64,000 nucleotides of DNA from JBDFMH01 sp047238125 (GTDB taxonomy: Bacteria > Pseudomonadota > Alphaproteobacteria > Sphingomonadales > Sphingomonadaceae), in NCBI RefSeq assembly GCF_047238125.1, contig NZ_JBDFMH010000001.1:1612001-1676000 (forward strand), given 5' to 3'. The position numbers and the translations under genes were made by a program. Under the pieces are notes generated by a model. It searched no databases. It worked only from the letters and a program-made list of their open reading frames with translations, and was not told the origin of the DNA. Positions 8,014-16,868 of this stretch are shown one piece after another. How positions within the stretch are numbered: position 1 is the first letter of the stretch; each line of letters opens with the position of its first letter.

Positions 8014-8781
8014 CTAGAGGAGCCGTGGCACCTCCATCTCCCAAGGCATCTTCGCGTTCTTCCGCTGATTGCACTGTGGGCACGAAATCACGATATTCTC
8101 AGGTCCGTTCGATCCACCCCGCGCTAGCGGGATACGGTGATCGACATGGTATTTTCCAACCTTACGGCAGCACCACCAACACAGGCCTCGCTGGCCGGCT
8201 AACTGCCGTTTGATGTCGGCGTCGGTGTGCCGTCCGGCCGCGCCGCGCTTCCTCGCTCGGTAGGCCCTAACCCTCGCCATCGCCTTTTCGGGAAAAGCCA
8301 GGCGGTAAGCCCGCCCCCATGCCAGCAACGCTTCACGGTTTCGGACATACGATCGGCGGCTTGACGCGCGAACCTTGTCCGGGTTGGCCGCCGCCCAATT
8401 CCTCCAATACTCCCTGATCTCGTCTCTGCGATCCTCACGCCGCCGCCGTGCAGCCTCACGATGGCGCTCGATATCTCGGTCCCGCCATGCCCGCTTACGC
8501 TCGTTGCAGACTTCCCGATTGTCTTTCTGATACTCTGCGACACGCTGGATCACCGCATCGCGGTTGCGTTCGTATTTGGCGCGATCGGCGGCTTGAGCCT
8601 TTTCCGGGTTCTCCATTCGCCAAGACAGAACATGAGCCCGGTTACATGGGTGGCAAGGCCCTTCCCATCGTCCCGACCTACCCTTGCGCGGCTTCCTCCA
8701 ACTGAAGTTTCCCGCCGTGGCTTCCCGTTCGATCCCGCATTTACTGCAGCGCTTTGTCAGCACGGTTTCGATCGTAAGCAT
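8014..8781 (-). CDS. HNH endonuclease inserted in the head-tail module, 255 aa
   Basis: The N-terminus has two CxxC pairs (KRCSKCGIE and GPCHPCNRA). A very basic, Arg/Glu-rich helical repeat region follows (about residues 55-190), then a C-terminal HNH nuclease with CWWC, HVDHRIPLARGG and CPQCN (about 200-245). This is the architecture of free-standing or homing-like HNH enzymes that recognise DNA near their own insertion site. It lies between two connector genes that are normally adjacent, with short gaps on both sides (38 and 9 bases). I infer a mobile nuclease rather than a structural gene. Confidence 0.87.
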   Translation of the reverse strand: MLTIETVLTKRCSKCGIEREATAGNFSWRKPRKGRSGRWEGPCHPCNRAHVLSWRMENPEKAQAADRAKYERNRDAVIQRVAEYQKDNREVCNERKRAWRDRDIERHREAARRRREDRRDEIREYWRNWAAANPDKVRASSRRSYVRNREALLAWGRAYRLAFPEKAMARVRAYRARKRGAAGRHTDADIKRQLAGQRGLCWWCCRKVGKYHVDHRIPLARGGSNGPENIVISCPQCNQRKNAKMPWEMEVPRLL

Positions 8782-8819
8782 GTTGCCAAATGTTACTTCG
8801 TCGGGCGACTCTGGTCTAG

Positions 8820-9368
8820 CTAAACAGCAATCCGCCGATGCCGTTCAAGCAGCCAGTCGAGCGTCCGCCCTGCGTCATCCGGGATCGCGCCGCGGTTGTC
8901 GTAAATCGCGCTCACCAAAATCTTGACCGCCAGCCGGATATCGTCGGGCACGTCAGCCGGATCGCCGAACCCGACCACCGCAGTTACCGTGATCTGGCTG
9001 CCATATTGCCGGTTCGGCCACGTCGCGTTGCTCGCCAGCACGATCGACGGATACATGCCGGTCTTGCGCACCACGTAGCTGTCCGGGTCCACCGTGCCGG
9101 TCGTTCCAGCCGTGTCGATATACTCGATACCGGTAACGTTTTGGATGGGCGAGACCGGCAGCCGCCATAGCTGTTCGGTCGTGTCGGTCGTGAAGCTGAC
9201 TGTCTGCGTGACAAGCCGCTGGCCGGTGTAGGTTTCGATCCAGTGGGTGGCCGCGTTGATCGCCTGTTCCAGGAAGGCATCTTCGCCGGTGCCGTCGATG
9301 CGGCACTGCTCGCGCGCTTCCTCGACCGAGATTGGGGTGTCGGTAGGCGGGGTGATTAGGGTGATCAC
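8820..9368 (-). CDS. gp6-like head-tail connector protein, 182 aa
   Basis: The protein starts at a GTG (9368) that overlaps the stop of the upstream SGNH gene (GTGA). It has the conserved gp6 text: ISVEEAREQCRIDG, a HWIETYTGQRLV helix, RLPVSPIQNVTGIEYID and a C-terminal DIRLAVKILVSAIYDNR. The HK97 gp6 family forms the connector ring on the portal. This is a strong family match. Confidence 0.92.
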   Translation of the reverse strand: MITLITPPTDTPISVEEAREQCRIDGTGEDAFLEQAINAATHWIETYTGQRLVTQTVSFTTDTTEQLWRLPVSPIQNVTGIEYIDTAGTTGTVDPDSYVVRKTGMYPSIVLASNATWPNRQYGSQITVTAVVGFGDPADVPDDIRLAVKILVSAIYDNRGAIPDDAGRTLDWLLERHRRIAV

Positions 9369-10957
9369 GCGGCGATCAGCGCTTGCTTGGCGGCGATCAT
9401 GCCGGGGGCGTTCATCACCTCAAACCGATACCGGGCAGTGGGATGTGTGCCGTCCGCCGTTTCAATGAACACGACCGGCGTCCCGATCGGGTGCGCCTTC
9501 ACAATCTTGACGTTGCTCTGGTTGCCCACCACCCAGTTGCCCCCCGAGGGAGTGGCGGCATTGGCAACGCTCGTGCGGAATGGGCCTTCCTGATTGGCCC
9601 CGCCCGGATCGATCACGTAATACTCGCCCTTCAAAGGCTGGACGCCGGTCAACGTGATAGTCGAGGGGCCGTTAGCGTCGTCGATCGTGGCGACTGCCAT
9701 CGTTGCGGTCGGGCCGACCTTCCACAGTCGCTGGTTCGGCGAAGCCGGAGCCAGATTTACATCGTGATCAAAGACACCGCGATAGCGCCCACCCAACAGC
9801 GACCGGGTTTGCGTCATGAAGGTGTCGCGTTCGGCAACGCCCTGCGGGATGACCGCCTGCATGTCAGCGGTAACTGCGAACTGCGTTGCCGGCGTCGTGC
9901 CGCTGATCCCGGTGCCCTGCACATACGGGTAAGGTGTGTGCCCCCAGATGCGAACAGTCGGGTCCTTCGCCCAGATCAGATCGATGAAGGCGTTGGTGAC
10001 GGTCGCAGCGGTCCCGCTCATGTTGCGGAAATGCTCATTGATCGCGTCGGTAAACGGCCAATAATTCTGGTTCGCGCCGGGGATCGCCGCCAGCACCGCC
10101 TCCTGGAACTGTGCCCCGTTCATGTAGGTAGCCAGAGGCGTGGTCAGGAAAGTCGAGAGATTGGATTGCGACAGGCAGTCGCCGGAAACCGCCACACGCC
10201 CGCCATTGCTCGCCAGCGTCAACAGCTCGCGGATCGGCCCGTGATTGTAATTGTTGTTCGAGCTGTCCGAGAAGCGATCCTCGATGCTGTCACCCAGCAC
10301 CAGCACGGCCTTGCCAGTCTTCAGCACTGCCAAGAATGCGGACGGCGCAGTCGTGTGGCTGAATACGCGGCCGGTGGGGATCGTCCCATCGAAAGGCGTG
10401 GCCGATGCGCCGCTCGTTTCGCCCGTCACCATGCCGGAGCTCGGGGCGACTGAAATGGTCCGCTGGCCGCCGACCGGCACATAGTCATGGCCGCGCCAGA
10501 GATATTCGCCAGCCGCTAGAGCGCCGACACGAACTGCGCGGATGCTATTCGCCGGACGCGTCCAGACGTTGCCGGGGCCGATGGGGTTGCCATTATCGGG
10601 GTGCTGAACCTGTGTGATAGCACCACCCGCCACAGCCTCGACAGTCATCACCCGCCAGTCCTGCGCGGTGTTGCCGGGCGCGACGTGCACATTCGCACCA
10701 GCGCCGTTCAGAGCCTTGTCGCAGAAAATGAAATAGCCGTGGTCGCAGGCTTCCGGCAGCGCAAACCACTTCTTCATGAAGCTGTATTCGGTGCCGGACG
10801 TGACGGCCTGGAAGGCAATAGGCGGGTTGAGGCCAGCAGCCGCGTAGACATAGCGAGGCAATGCCCCAGCCCCACCGCCACCCGCGGCAAACACAGCGCG
10901 TGAGTAAGCCTTCCGCCCCTGCGTGCCAAAGCGGGCGTAACGCTGCGATCGTGCCAT
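9365..10957 (-). CDS. SGNH/GDSL hydrolase-like protein in head module, 530 aa
   Basis: Residues 1-21 (MARSQRYARFGTQGRKAYSR...) match the N-terminus of the next gene upstream. A beta-rich region of about 190 residues follows, then a hydrolase-like domain: VLVLGDSIEDR carries the GDS nucleophile motif (Ser224), and a VSGD glycine near 259 and an INEH Asn near 307 could be blocks II and III. A C-terminal DGTHP (Asp502, His505) fits block V. A beta-rich insertion lies between blocks III and V. SGNH enzymes are esterases or lipases that often deacetylate polysaccharides. The gene sits between the major capsid and connector genes, so the product could be a head decoration or an enzyme carried on the particle. 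The exact substrate cannot be read from sequence. Confidence 0.75.
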   Translation of the reverse strand: MARSQRYARFGTQGRKAYSRAVFAAGGGGAGALPRYVYAAAGLNPPIAFQAVTSGTEYSFMKKWFALPEACDHGYFIFCDKALNGAGANVHVAPGNTAQDWRVMTVEAVAGGAITQVQHPDNGNPIGPGNVWTRPANSIRAVRVGALAAGEYLWRGHDYVPVGGQRTISVAPSSGMVTGETSGASATPFDGTIPTGRVFSHTTAPSAFLAVLKTGKAVLVLGDSIEDRFSDSSNNNYNHGPIRELLTLASNGGRVAVSGDCLSQSNLSTFLTTPLATYMNGAQFQEAVLAAIPGANQNYWPFTDAINEHFRNMSGTAATVTNAFIDLIWAKDPTVRIWGHTPYPYVQGTGISGTTPATQFAVTADMQAVIPQGVAERDTFMTQTRSLLGGRYRGVFDHDVNLAPASPNQRLWKVGPTATMAVATIDDANGPSTITLTGVQPLKGEYYVIDPGGANQEGPFRTSVANAATPSGGNWVVGNQSNVKIVKAHPIGTPVVFIETADGTHPTARYRFEVMNAPGMIAAKQALIAA

Positions 10958-10958
10958 A

Positions 10959-11285
10959 TCAGCTCACCACGACAGGGCCGACCGGGAGGGTCGCCACGCC
11001 ACCGCGCGCGTCCGTCACCCGGAGGGTATAGTTGAATGTGCCAGCGCCGCTGTGCGTGCCGGTAACGGACAGGCCGACGATCGATCGGCCAGTGGGCAGC
11101 GCGCCGCTCGCCAGTGTCATCGTGAACGGCGCAAGGCCGCCTGCGATGGTGGGCGTGAACGCTGCCGAGGAATTGAGCGCGACTGCCGTCTGGTTACCGG
11201 ACAGTCGCAGGCCGGTAGAGGCCGCGCGGGCATAAGCCTTTCGGCCGGGTGAGCCGAATTTAGCGTAACGCACGGCCCTTGCCAT
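10959..11285 (-). CDS. Ig-like head-module protein with shared N-terminal tag, 108 aa
   Basis: The first 21 residues (MARAVRYAKFGSPGRKAYAR...) repeat the N-terminal sequence of the SGNH-like neighbour with about 15 identities. The rest reads as one immunoglobulin-like beta domain (FTPTIAGGLAPFTMTLASG and TFNYTLRVTDARGG), similar to putative Ig domains found on virion surfaces. It is separated from the SGNH gene by a single base. I infer a small decoration protein that shares an attachment peptide with its neighbour. Confidence 0.65.
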   Translation of the reverse strand: MARAVRYAKFGSPGRKAYARAASTGLRLSGNQTAVALNSSAAFTPTIAGGLAPFTMTLASGALPTGRSIVGLSVTGTHSGAGTFNYTLRVTDARGGVATLPVGPVVVS

Positions 11286-11551
11286 TACTTGGCGGCCGAC
11301 TTCGCGGAAGGCTTTCGCGCGGTAGGCTTCGCCGGCTTTTCTTCGCGCGAGACATCCTTGGCGTCAGCCGGCGGATCGACCGGATCGGTCTGAGCGACCA
11401 CCTTGGCGCCGTCATCAGCATCGGGCGCTTCGTCGCTGACCGGCTCAACCGCGCCAAGCCCGACAAGATAGTTGTAGTCGTGCTTCGAAAGCTCGACTTC
11501 CGCGCCGGCATCCTCGCCGTTCAGCGGCTTCTTCGTGACCGTCTTGATCAT
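11285..11551 (-). CDS. Small charged head-module protein, 88 aa
   Basis: It begins MIKTVTKKPLNGEDAG and has a YNYLVGLGAVEPVSD segment, followed by an acidic then Lys/Ala/Pro-rich C-terminus that is probably disordered. Similar small proteins often lie just after the capsid gene in HK97-like phages, but I cannot name a function. It overlaps the next gene at one base and lies just past the hairpin that follows the capsid gene. Confidence 0.6.
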   Translation of the reverse strand: MIKTVTKKPLNGEDAGAEVELSKHDYNYLVGLGAVEPVSDEAPDADDGAKVVAQTDPVDPPADAKDVSREEKPAKPTARKPSAKSAAK

Positions 11552-11576
11552 CGCTTCTCTCCCAACAGGAAAGGTT

Positions 11577-11600
11577 GGGGAGGGATCGAAACCCCTCCCC
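11577..11600 (-). terminator. Hairpin after the major capsid gene
   Basis: GGGGAGGG (11577-11584) pairs with CCCTCCCC (11593-11600) around an eight-base loop, directly downstream of the capsid stop on the minus strand. There is no long T tract. It could be a partial terminator or an RNA-stability element that raises capsid mRNA over the downstream head-tail genes. Confidence 0.6.
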
Positions 11601-11608
11601 GTTCAGGC

Positions 11609-12805
11609 TCAGGGAACGCGACCCAGATCGCCGTAGACCAGCGCGGTCGTGCGGTAGATCGCGAGCGCGAGCCGCTCTTCCGCGCGGATGGTCACCTTGT
11701 TCTTGACGAAGTTGTCCTGATCCTCGGTCGAAACCTCGACCGTCGCGTCCTGGCGATCGAAGATCTGGGCAGCGAGGTTGAACGCGCCGACCAGCGCCTT
11801 GTCGACGCCGATCGCCTGCGTCTCGACCACCGGCAGGCCCCACAGGGTCTTCTGGATCATGCCCTGCGGCTGACCGATGATGTAGCCACCGGCCGAGTCC
11901 TTCGCGATCTCGATCGCCGCCATGTCGATCGGGTTCATCACGATGCCGTTCGCCGGATATTCGGCCAGCGCTACCTGCAGGATCATCAGGCGAACCACAT
12001 CCAGCGGCGTGGCAGCGGTGATGCTGCCCGGTGCCGAGTATGCAGCCGCGTTGGTGATCAGGCCGGGAAGGTTCTGGCCGGTGCCGGAACCCGTCAGCAG
12101 CTGGACTTCCTCGGCGTAGGCCAGGCCATAGCGCAGCCGCTGGTCGATCATCGAGCGCAGGCCCGGCGCGTCGGCCAGGATCTGCACCGATGCCCGCATC
12201 CAGTGCGCAATCGTTCGCACGCTGGCGGTGACCTCTTCCACCTGCAGTTCGGACTGCGGCTTCAGCACGCCTTCAGCGACCGGCGCAGCAGCGTTCGTGA
12301 ACGCCTTCTCGCGATCATATTCGATCGACGAACTGCTGGTCGTGCCGGGCGCGAGCAGCGAGCGGATCGTCATGCGGCGCTGCTGGAGCATCACCGGGCC
12401 GACCTGCTGCGGCTCGACCATCGCACCGACCGAACCGGCGGCGTCGGTCGTCAGCGAGGTGATGTCCTTCACCTCGATAATGCAGCGCCCACGCGGATGC
12501 GCTTGGCCGGCGAACGACTTGAAGCCGTCGCTTTCGATGAACCGCTGGCCGGCCGAAGTCGGACCACGCTGCTCGGTCTGTTCGGACGCGATGCGCTGCT
12601 CCAGCTGCGCCAGCAGGCCTTTCGCCTCGTTCGCAGTGGTGAGCGCTTCGTCAGCCTTCGCCTTGAAGTCGGCGGAAAGCTGCTCGCCCTTCTCGGTCAT
12701 GCCGATCGCACGTTCGGCAATCGCCTTCACTTCGTCGAACTTCTTCTCGACAAGCGTCTTCGTTTCGGCCGCCAGCTCGGCGACCGACTTGGTCTCGGTA
12801 GTCAT
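11609..12805 (-). CDS. HK97-family major capsid protein, 398 aa
   Basis: The N-terminal region (about residues 5-85) is a long coiled coil (AELAAETKTLVEKKFDEVKA), typical of the delta scaffold removed by the prohead protease. The mature part has HK97-fold text such as MVEPQQVGPVMLQQRRMTIR, LLTGSGTGQNLPGLI and LWGLPVVETQAI. The ATG at 12805 is preferred over upstream frame-open codons because an AGGG-type ribosome-binding site precedes it and the family starts here. The prohead protease gene is directly upstream. Confidence 0.95.
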   Translation of the reverse strand: MTTETKSVAELAAETKTLVEKKFDEVKAIAERAIGMTEKGEQLSADFKAKADEALTTANEAKGLLAQLEQRIASEQTEQRGPTSAGQRFIESDGFKSFAGQAHPRGRCIIEVKDITSLTTDAAGSVGAMVEPQQVGPVMLQQRRMTIRSLLAPGTTSSSSIEYDREKAFTNAAAPVAEGVLKPQSELQVEEVTASVRTIAHWMRASVQILADAPGLRSMIDQRLRYGLAYAEEVQLLTGSGTGQNLPGLITNAAAYSAPGSITAATPLDVVRLMILQVALAEYPANGIVMNPIDMAAIEIAKDSAGGYIIGQPQGMIQKTLWGLPVVETQAIGVDKALVGAFNLAAQIFDRQDATVEVSTEDQDNFVKNKVTIRAEERLALAIYRTTALVYGDLGRVP

Positions 12806-12833
12806 CTTGGTGCCCTTTCGGCAAATGGTGATG

Positions 12834-13475
12834 TCAGACGCGCAGCGCTTCCAGGAAAGCCCGCGCTTCGTCGTTCGCCGTGCCGTCAGGCTCCCCCTGA
12901 CCCGTCTTGAGGTTGATGCGCACGGCGCGCTCAGCCTCGCTGTTCGAAAGCCCAAGCGCCTTGAAGAAGGCGTCGAACTCCCGCTCCGTCAGCCGATCCC
13001 CGGCTGCAAGTCTTGCCCTGGCGTCCTCGATCCCCTTCACGCTGGTGATCAGCGCCTTCGCGTTCATGGGGATGGTCACCAGGCTGATTTCGTGGAGAGC
13101 GACTTCAAGCAGATGCCGAGCCTTGCCCACCAGCTTGTCGCGCAGCGTGCGGTAGCCGATCGACAGGCCGCCGTAGGCGCCGTCCTTCGCCATCGCATGA
13201 GCCTCGCGACCGTCGACGGTCGACATGGCAAATCGGCCCTTGGATAGCAGGCCATCGGAGGTTTCTTCGAAGCCCGTCCACACGCCCACTGGCCGGCGCT
13301 GATCGTGGAACAGCAGCATCGGAAGCGACTTACGGCCATCCAGCGACTTGGTCGCCGAGCCCGGCAGCAGAACGTCGCCGCCATAATCAACATTGCCATA
13401 ACCCGCGGCCAAGCCAACGATTGTGCCGTCAGCGTCGATCTGCTTCAAGTCGAGCGGGAAGTCGAACTCGTTCAT
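12834..13475 (-). CDS. HK97-family prohead protease (S78), 213 aa
   Basis: The conserved catalytic text is present: MLLFHDQRRPVG (His57) and GAYGGLSIGY (Ser105), plus the VALHEISLVTIPMN motif near the end of the core. The enzyme cleaves the capsid delta domain during head maturation. It is coupled to the portal gene by a 4-base overlap and precedes the capsid gene, the standard packaging-head order. Confidence 0.94.
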   Translation of the reverse strand: MNEFDFPLDLKQIDADGTIVGLAAGYGNVDYGGDVLLPGSATKSLDGRKSLPMLLFHDQRRPVGVWTGFEETSDGLLSKGRFAMSTVDGREAHAMAKDGAYGGLSIGYRTLRDKLVGKARHLLEVALHEISLVTIPMNAKALITSVKGIEDARARLAAGDRLTEREFDAFFKALGLSNSEAERAVRINLKTGQGEPDGTANDEARAFLEALRV

Positions 13476-14725
13476 ACGACGGCCTCCTCGCCGCTTTGTG
13501 TGATTGCTACGTTCTGTGATTGCATCCGGGGCACGTCACCGCCCGGAACTGGCGGCATGTTTTCCAACCGGCGGACCTCGTTGATTGTCATCCAGCCATT
13601 GTTGAGACCGGACTGGTAGAAGGACGCGCGACCAGCGCTATCGCCGCGCAGCAAACCTTCAAGATTGAACTCGATTGTGATGCCAGCGATACGATCTGCA
13701 GGTGTTAGGAGCTGCTTTTCGACAGCCTGCTCGATCCGCTTGAGCCGGCGGCGAAGCGAAAATTTGACGAAACCCAAGGTCTGCTGTTCGAGCCCGGTGC
13801 CCCAGCTGGTGCTATTCTCGGTGTGGCCCACCATGTGGGGTGGAACCCCAAACACGCGACATATTTCCTCAACAGAAAACCGCCTGCTTTCAAGCATTTG
13901 CGCATCGACCGGATCGATAGTCAGCTGGTCCCACTTCAGTGCGTTATCCAGCAACATGGGCCGGCCTGCATTGATCGAACCGACGAATTTCTCCTGCAGC
14001 AGCGCCTCCAGTTCGCGGCGCTGGTCGCCATTCAGCGACTTATCAGTGGACAACACGCCGCTCGGCCGCGCTCCATTCCGGAACACGGTCCCGGCAGCCG
14101 AGTCCGCCGACTGCGCGGTATCGAACGCCCCCCGGCAAGCGGACAGGGTGGAAAGCCCGGATAGCGCATCGCCCAAAGGTCCGCGGATGTGCAGAACGTC
14201 AGTGCCGGCGCGAATAATCGCTCCGTCTTTGCCGTTCCAGGTGTAGCGCAACCGGCCGCCAACACGCTCTGCGCGCACCAGATCCGGGCGAACCGGCGTC
14301 AACGAATAGACAGAACCGTCCGCGCGCTTCTCGATCGTCGCATAGGCATTGCCCTGCAACTCGACCGCCGCCGCCATATACTCCCAGAAATCAAGGGCTG
14401 TTTGATCGAAATTCGGGCTATCGTGCAGCACGTAATACAGCGGATGCTGGCGCGCGACGCTGCGGACGCCCTGTGTATCCGTCTGATAGACCATGAGCGG
14501 CAAGCTGGAGATTGTGCCCGCCAGCAGATTGACGCACGCCCAGGTTGCGGAATGACCAAGCGCGCCGCCCCCGGCACTCGCGCGCCAGTCGGCATAGTCG
14601 GCAACCGTCACCTGGTTGGTGACGAAGTTATTGCCATTCTCCGAAGACGCAGCGCCCCCCCGCCACGGCTCGATATCCTTGGTTTCTACCTCGTTCAGGC
14701 CAACGAGCTTGCGCCACCAGCTCAC
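13472..14725 (-). CDS. HK97-family portal protein, 417 aa
   Basis: The product forms the dodecameric ring at the head vertex through which DNA passes. Family text includes WACVNLLAGTISSLPLMVYQ, YYVLHDSPN, LQGNAYATIEKRADGSV, VEEICRVFGVPPHMVGHTEN and a C-terminal VRRLENMPPVPGGD. Its length is normal for the family. It overlaps both the large terminase gene and the protease gene by four bases. Confidence 0.95.
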   Translation of the reverse strand: MSWWRKLVGLNEVETKDIEPWRGGAASSENGNNFVTNQVTVADYADWRASAGGGALGHSATWACVNLLAGTISSLPLMVYQTDTQGVRSVARQHPLYYVLHDSPNFDQTALDFWEYMAAAVELQGNAYATIEKRADGSVYSLTPVRPDLVRAERVGGRLRYTWNGKDGAIIRAGTDVLHIRGPLGDALSGLSTLSACRGAFDTAQSADSAAGTVFRNGARPSGVLSTDKSLNGDQRRELEALLQEKFVGSINAGRPMLLDNALKWDQLTIDPVDAQMLESRRFSVEEICRVFGVPPHMVGHTENSTSWGTGLEQQTLGFVKFSLRRRLKRIEQAVEKQLLTPADRIAGITIEFNLEGLLRGDSAGRASFYQSGLNNGWMTINEVRRLENMPPVPGGDVPRMQSQNVAITQSGEEAVV

Positions 14726-16347
14726 GCGGCGAAGCTCTTGATCCAGTCGTCCACGCTCGCTTCCGGGATCGTCATTGCTTCAATCCCTTCCGCCATCGCC
14801 AACGCCACCATGCCGTCGATCCGGCCCGTCGCCTTGCCCTTCACCAGCTTCCGGTTTCCCGCCGGGTCCGCTGTCACCACCGCGTTCGCGGCGCACATCG
14901 TCAGCACCGGGTTGCCCCCATGCCGTAGTCGGCCCTGCAGCAAGTCCGCTTCCAGCGCGTCCAGCGCCGGCGACATATCCTTGAAGCCTTGCCCGTATGG
15001 CTGAAGCGGCAGCACGATACCCAAGCGGTCCAGTTCAGCCTTCAGCCGATCCATCCGCCAGCGGTCGAACGCGACCGTCGCCACGTTCAGGCCCGCGCAG
15101 ATCACCGCAATATCGTTCGCCACGAACTCGTAATCGACCACCGGGCCGGGCGTCAGCCGGATCAGTCCGTCCCGCGCCCACACGTCATACGGTGCCCGGT
15201 CGCGCTTCGCCGCGGCCTTCACGGTCGCTTCCGGCATCCAGAACCACGAACGGACGTGCAGCAGGCCATCCTGTCGGCTCGTCAGCACCAGCGCGGTCAA
15301 GTCGGTCGTCGATGACAGGTCCAGCCCGCCATAGACGGCGCATGTCCCGAACTCTGCTGGCTCGTCGTTCCCCGCCTTCCAAACGCTCGCCGAAACGAAC
15401 GGGCTCATCATGTTCACACGCTGGTTGAGGTAGAGAACGCGGAAAGCGGATTCGCCGGACGGCATCCGCTTCGCTTTCTCAGCCTTGTCCGCCACGTCAG
15501 CCTTAGACCTGAAGAGACCCAGCGCTGGGTTGGCAGCTTTCCAGGCAGCCTCGTCATCCAACTCGCAATCTTTCGGCGCGCGGTAGACGTGGCAAACAAT
15601 CGAAGGATCTTCGGATCGCTCGGCATCGTCAATCATGATGCTGAGCATGTCAGCATCCGTTGGCGCTTGCGTCGAAATGACGATCAGTAATGGGTTTTCG
15701 TAAGCTCCCTGAGACGTGATGATAGCATCGACGAAATCGTCTTGCGGGCCTTTTACCTGACCAAGCTCATCCAAGATCGCTACGATGGGCGAACCGCCGT
15801 GAGCCGTCTTACCTTCCGCGGCGAGCGCTTCGTATTCGACGTTCATTAGCAGGCCGATCAAGCGCTTCCCGCTCGGCACTGGCTTGATGATCGGCCGAAG
15901 AGTGTCGCTCAGCGCGACCATCTTTGATGCGTAATTGTAAACTTCCGCTGCCTGCTTCCGCGACCGGGCACCTGAGCTGATACGACTGTTCTGAACAGCC
16001 TCAGGTCCAGCAATATGAATGATGACGATCAGCGCGATCGTAGCTGTTTTCGAGTTCTTCCTGGCCATCGACAAGATGGCTGTCCGGGTCAGAACCTCAT
16101 TGTCATAAACCGCGTAGAAGAAATCTTCCTGGAAATCCGCGAGTCGGATTTTCTGACCGACCTTATCGCCCTCCGGCACCCGGCAGTGGTTTTCAGCGAA
16201 CCTCATATTCTTCTCAGCGCGGGTCAGCTTACCCAACGGCAGACTGCGCCACTCGCGCCGAACCGGCACTGGGCCGGACAAAAACGGACTAATGAGTCGT
16301 GGGGCGTGCGATGAGGTCGTCTTCGTCCGCGACTCTTGTAGCCGCAT
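14722..16347 (-). CDS. Terminase large subunit (HK97 type), 541 aa
   Basis: The packaging motor has a Walker A-like SMARKNSKT (about residues 93-101), Walker B VAILDELG (about 189-196) and a nuclease-domain acidic motif YGGLDLSSTTDLTAL (about 318-332). Proline-rich N-terminal text is followed by LADFQEDFFYAVYDNE. The ATG at 16347 has AGGGTGAG six bases upstream and overlaps the small subunit gene by 59 bases, so a shorter start cannot be excluded. The call is secure. Confidence 0.95.
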   Translation of the reverse strand: MRLQESRTKTTSSHAPRLISPFLSGPVPVRREWRSLPLGKLTRAEKNMRFAENHCRVPEGDKVGQKIRLADFQEDFFYAVYDNEVLTRTAILSMARKNSKTATIALIVIIHIAGPEAVQNSRISSGARSRKQAAEVYNYASKMVALSDTLRPIIKPVPSGKRLIGLLMNVEYEALAAEGKTAHGGSPIVAILDELGQVKGPQDDFVDAIITSQGAYENPLLIVISTQAPTDADMLSIMIDDAERSEDPSIVCHVYRAPKDCELDDEAAWKAANPALGLFRSKADVADKAEKAKRMPSGESAFRVLYLNQRVNMMSPFVSASVWKAGNDEPAEFGTCAVYGGLDLSSTTDLTALVLTSRQDGLLHVRSWFWMPEATVKAAAKRDRAPYDVWARDGLIRLTPGPVVDYEFVANDIAVICAGLNVATVAFDRWRMDRLKAELDRLGIVLPLQPYGQGFKDMSPALDALEADLLQGRLRHGGNPVLTMCAANAVVTADPAGNRKLVKGKATGRIDGMVALAMAEGIEAMTIPEASVDDWIKSFAA

Positions 16348-16771
16348 CTTCGCTCACCCTTGCTTGGCTGCGGCGCTTATCCACGTCCCGCTGCTCGCCA
16401 TTCTTTCCGCGGTTATGAATGCCTAGCGTCTGCCGGTATTTCATCACGCGCGAATGAAGATCAGAAACGATGCGGAGCCGGGGGTTTGCCGCCAAATTGC
16501 CGCCAGTAGTCGTCACCACCGCATCCTCGCCGCTCAGTGCGAGTTCTTCGTCGCGCAGCCGGCGCATTGCGATGGCAAGCATGGCGGCCAGTTCAAGATC
16601 GTGCCCGGTCCACTCAGCCTTGGTCTTTTCAGAAAGAATGGAACACCAGAAGGGCTGATCAGCTTCGACTAATGGAACGTGAGCAGGTGCCTCGATGGTC
16701 ACGACCGCAGCCTGCATCACCTCGACCTGCGCGGTTACGCTATCGACCCGCTGGCGGCGCTTGGTCATCAA
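16289..16771 (-). CDS. Terminase small subunit (P27-like), 160 aa
   Basis: The protein lies immediately upstream of the large terminase and shows the P27-like pattern: a PFWCSILSEKTKAEWTGHDLE segment, a long helix with MAIAMRRLRDEELALSG and VVTTTGGNLAANPRLRIVSD, then a short helix with RVMKYRQTLGIH. It would recognise phage DNA for packaging. Two adjacent ATG codons give two possible starts. About 97 bases upstream, before the HNH gene, are empty of convincing coding sequence. Confidence 0.85.
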   Translation of the reverse strand: MMTKRRQRVDSVTAQVEVMQAAVVTIEAPAHVPLVEADQPFWCSILSEKTKAEWTGHDLELAAMLAIAMRRLRDEELALSGEDAVVTTTGGNLAANPRLRIVSDLHSRVMKYRQTLGIHNRGKNGEQRDVDKRRSQARVSEDAATRVADEDDLIARPTTH

Positions 16772-16868
16772 ACCTCCATCGCGCGGGCGAGAAACTGTGT
16801 TAGCGATAAGAGAAAGTTATGCGGCGGTGTCGAGCAATGAAGACTGTGGAGAATAACCCTCCCGCCCC

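Noticed and set aside
11279..12910. A 543-codon plus-strand frame opposite the capsid gene
   Set aside because: Arg/His/Gln-rich antisense shadow of the well-supported capsid gene.
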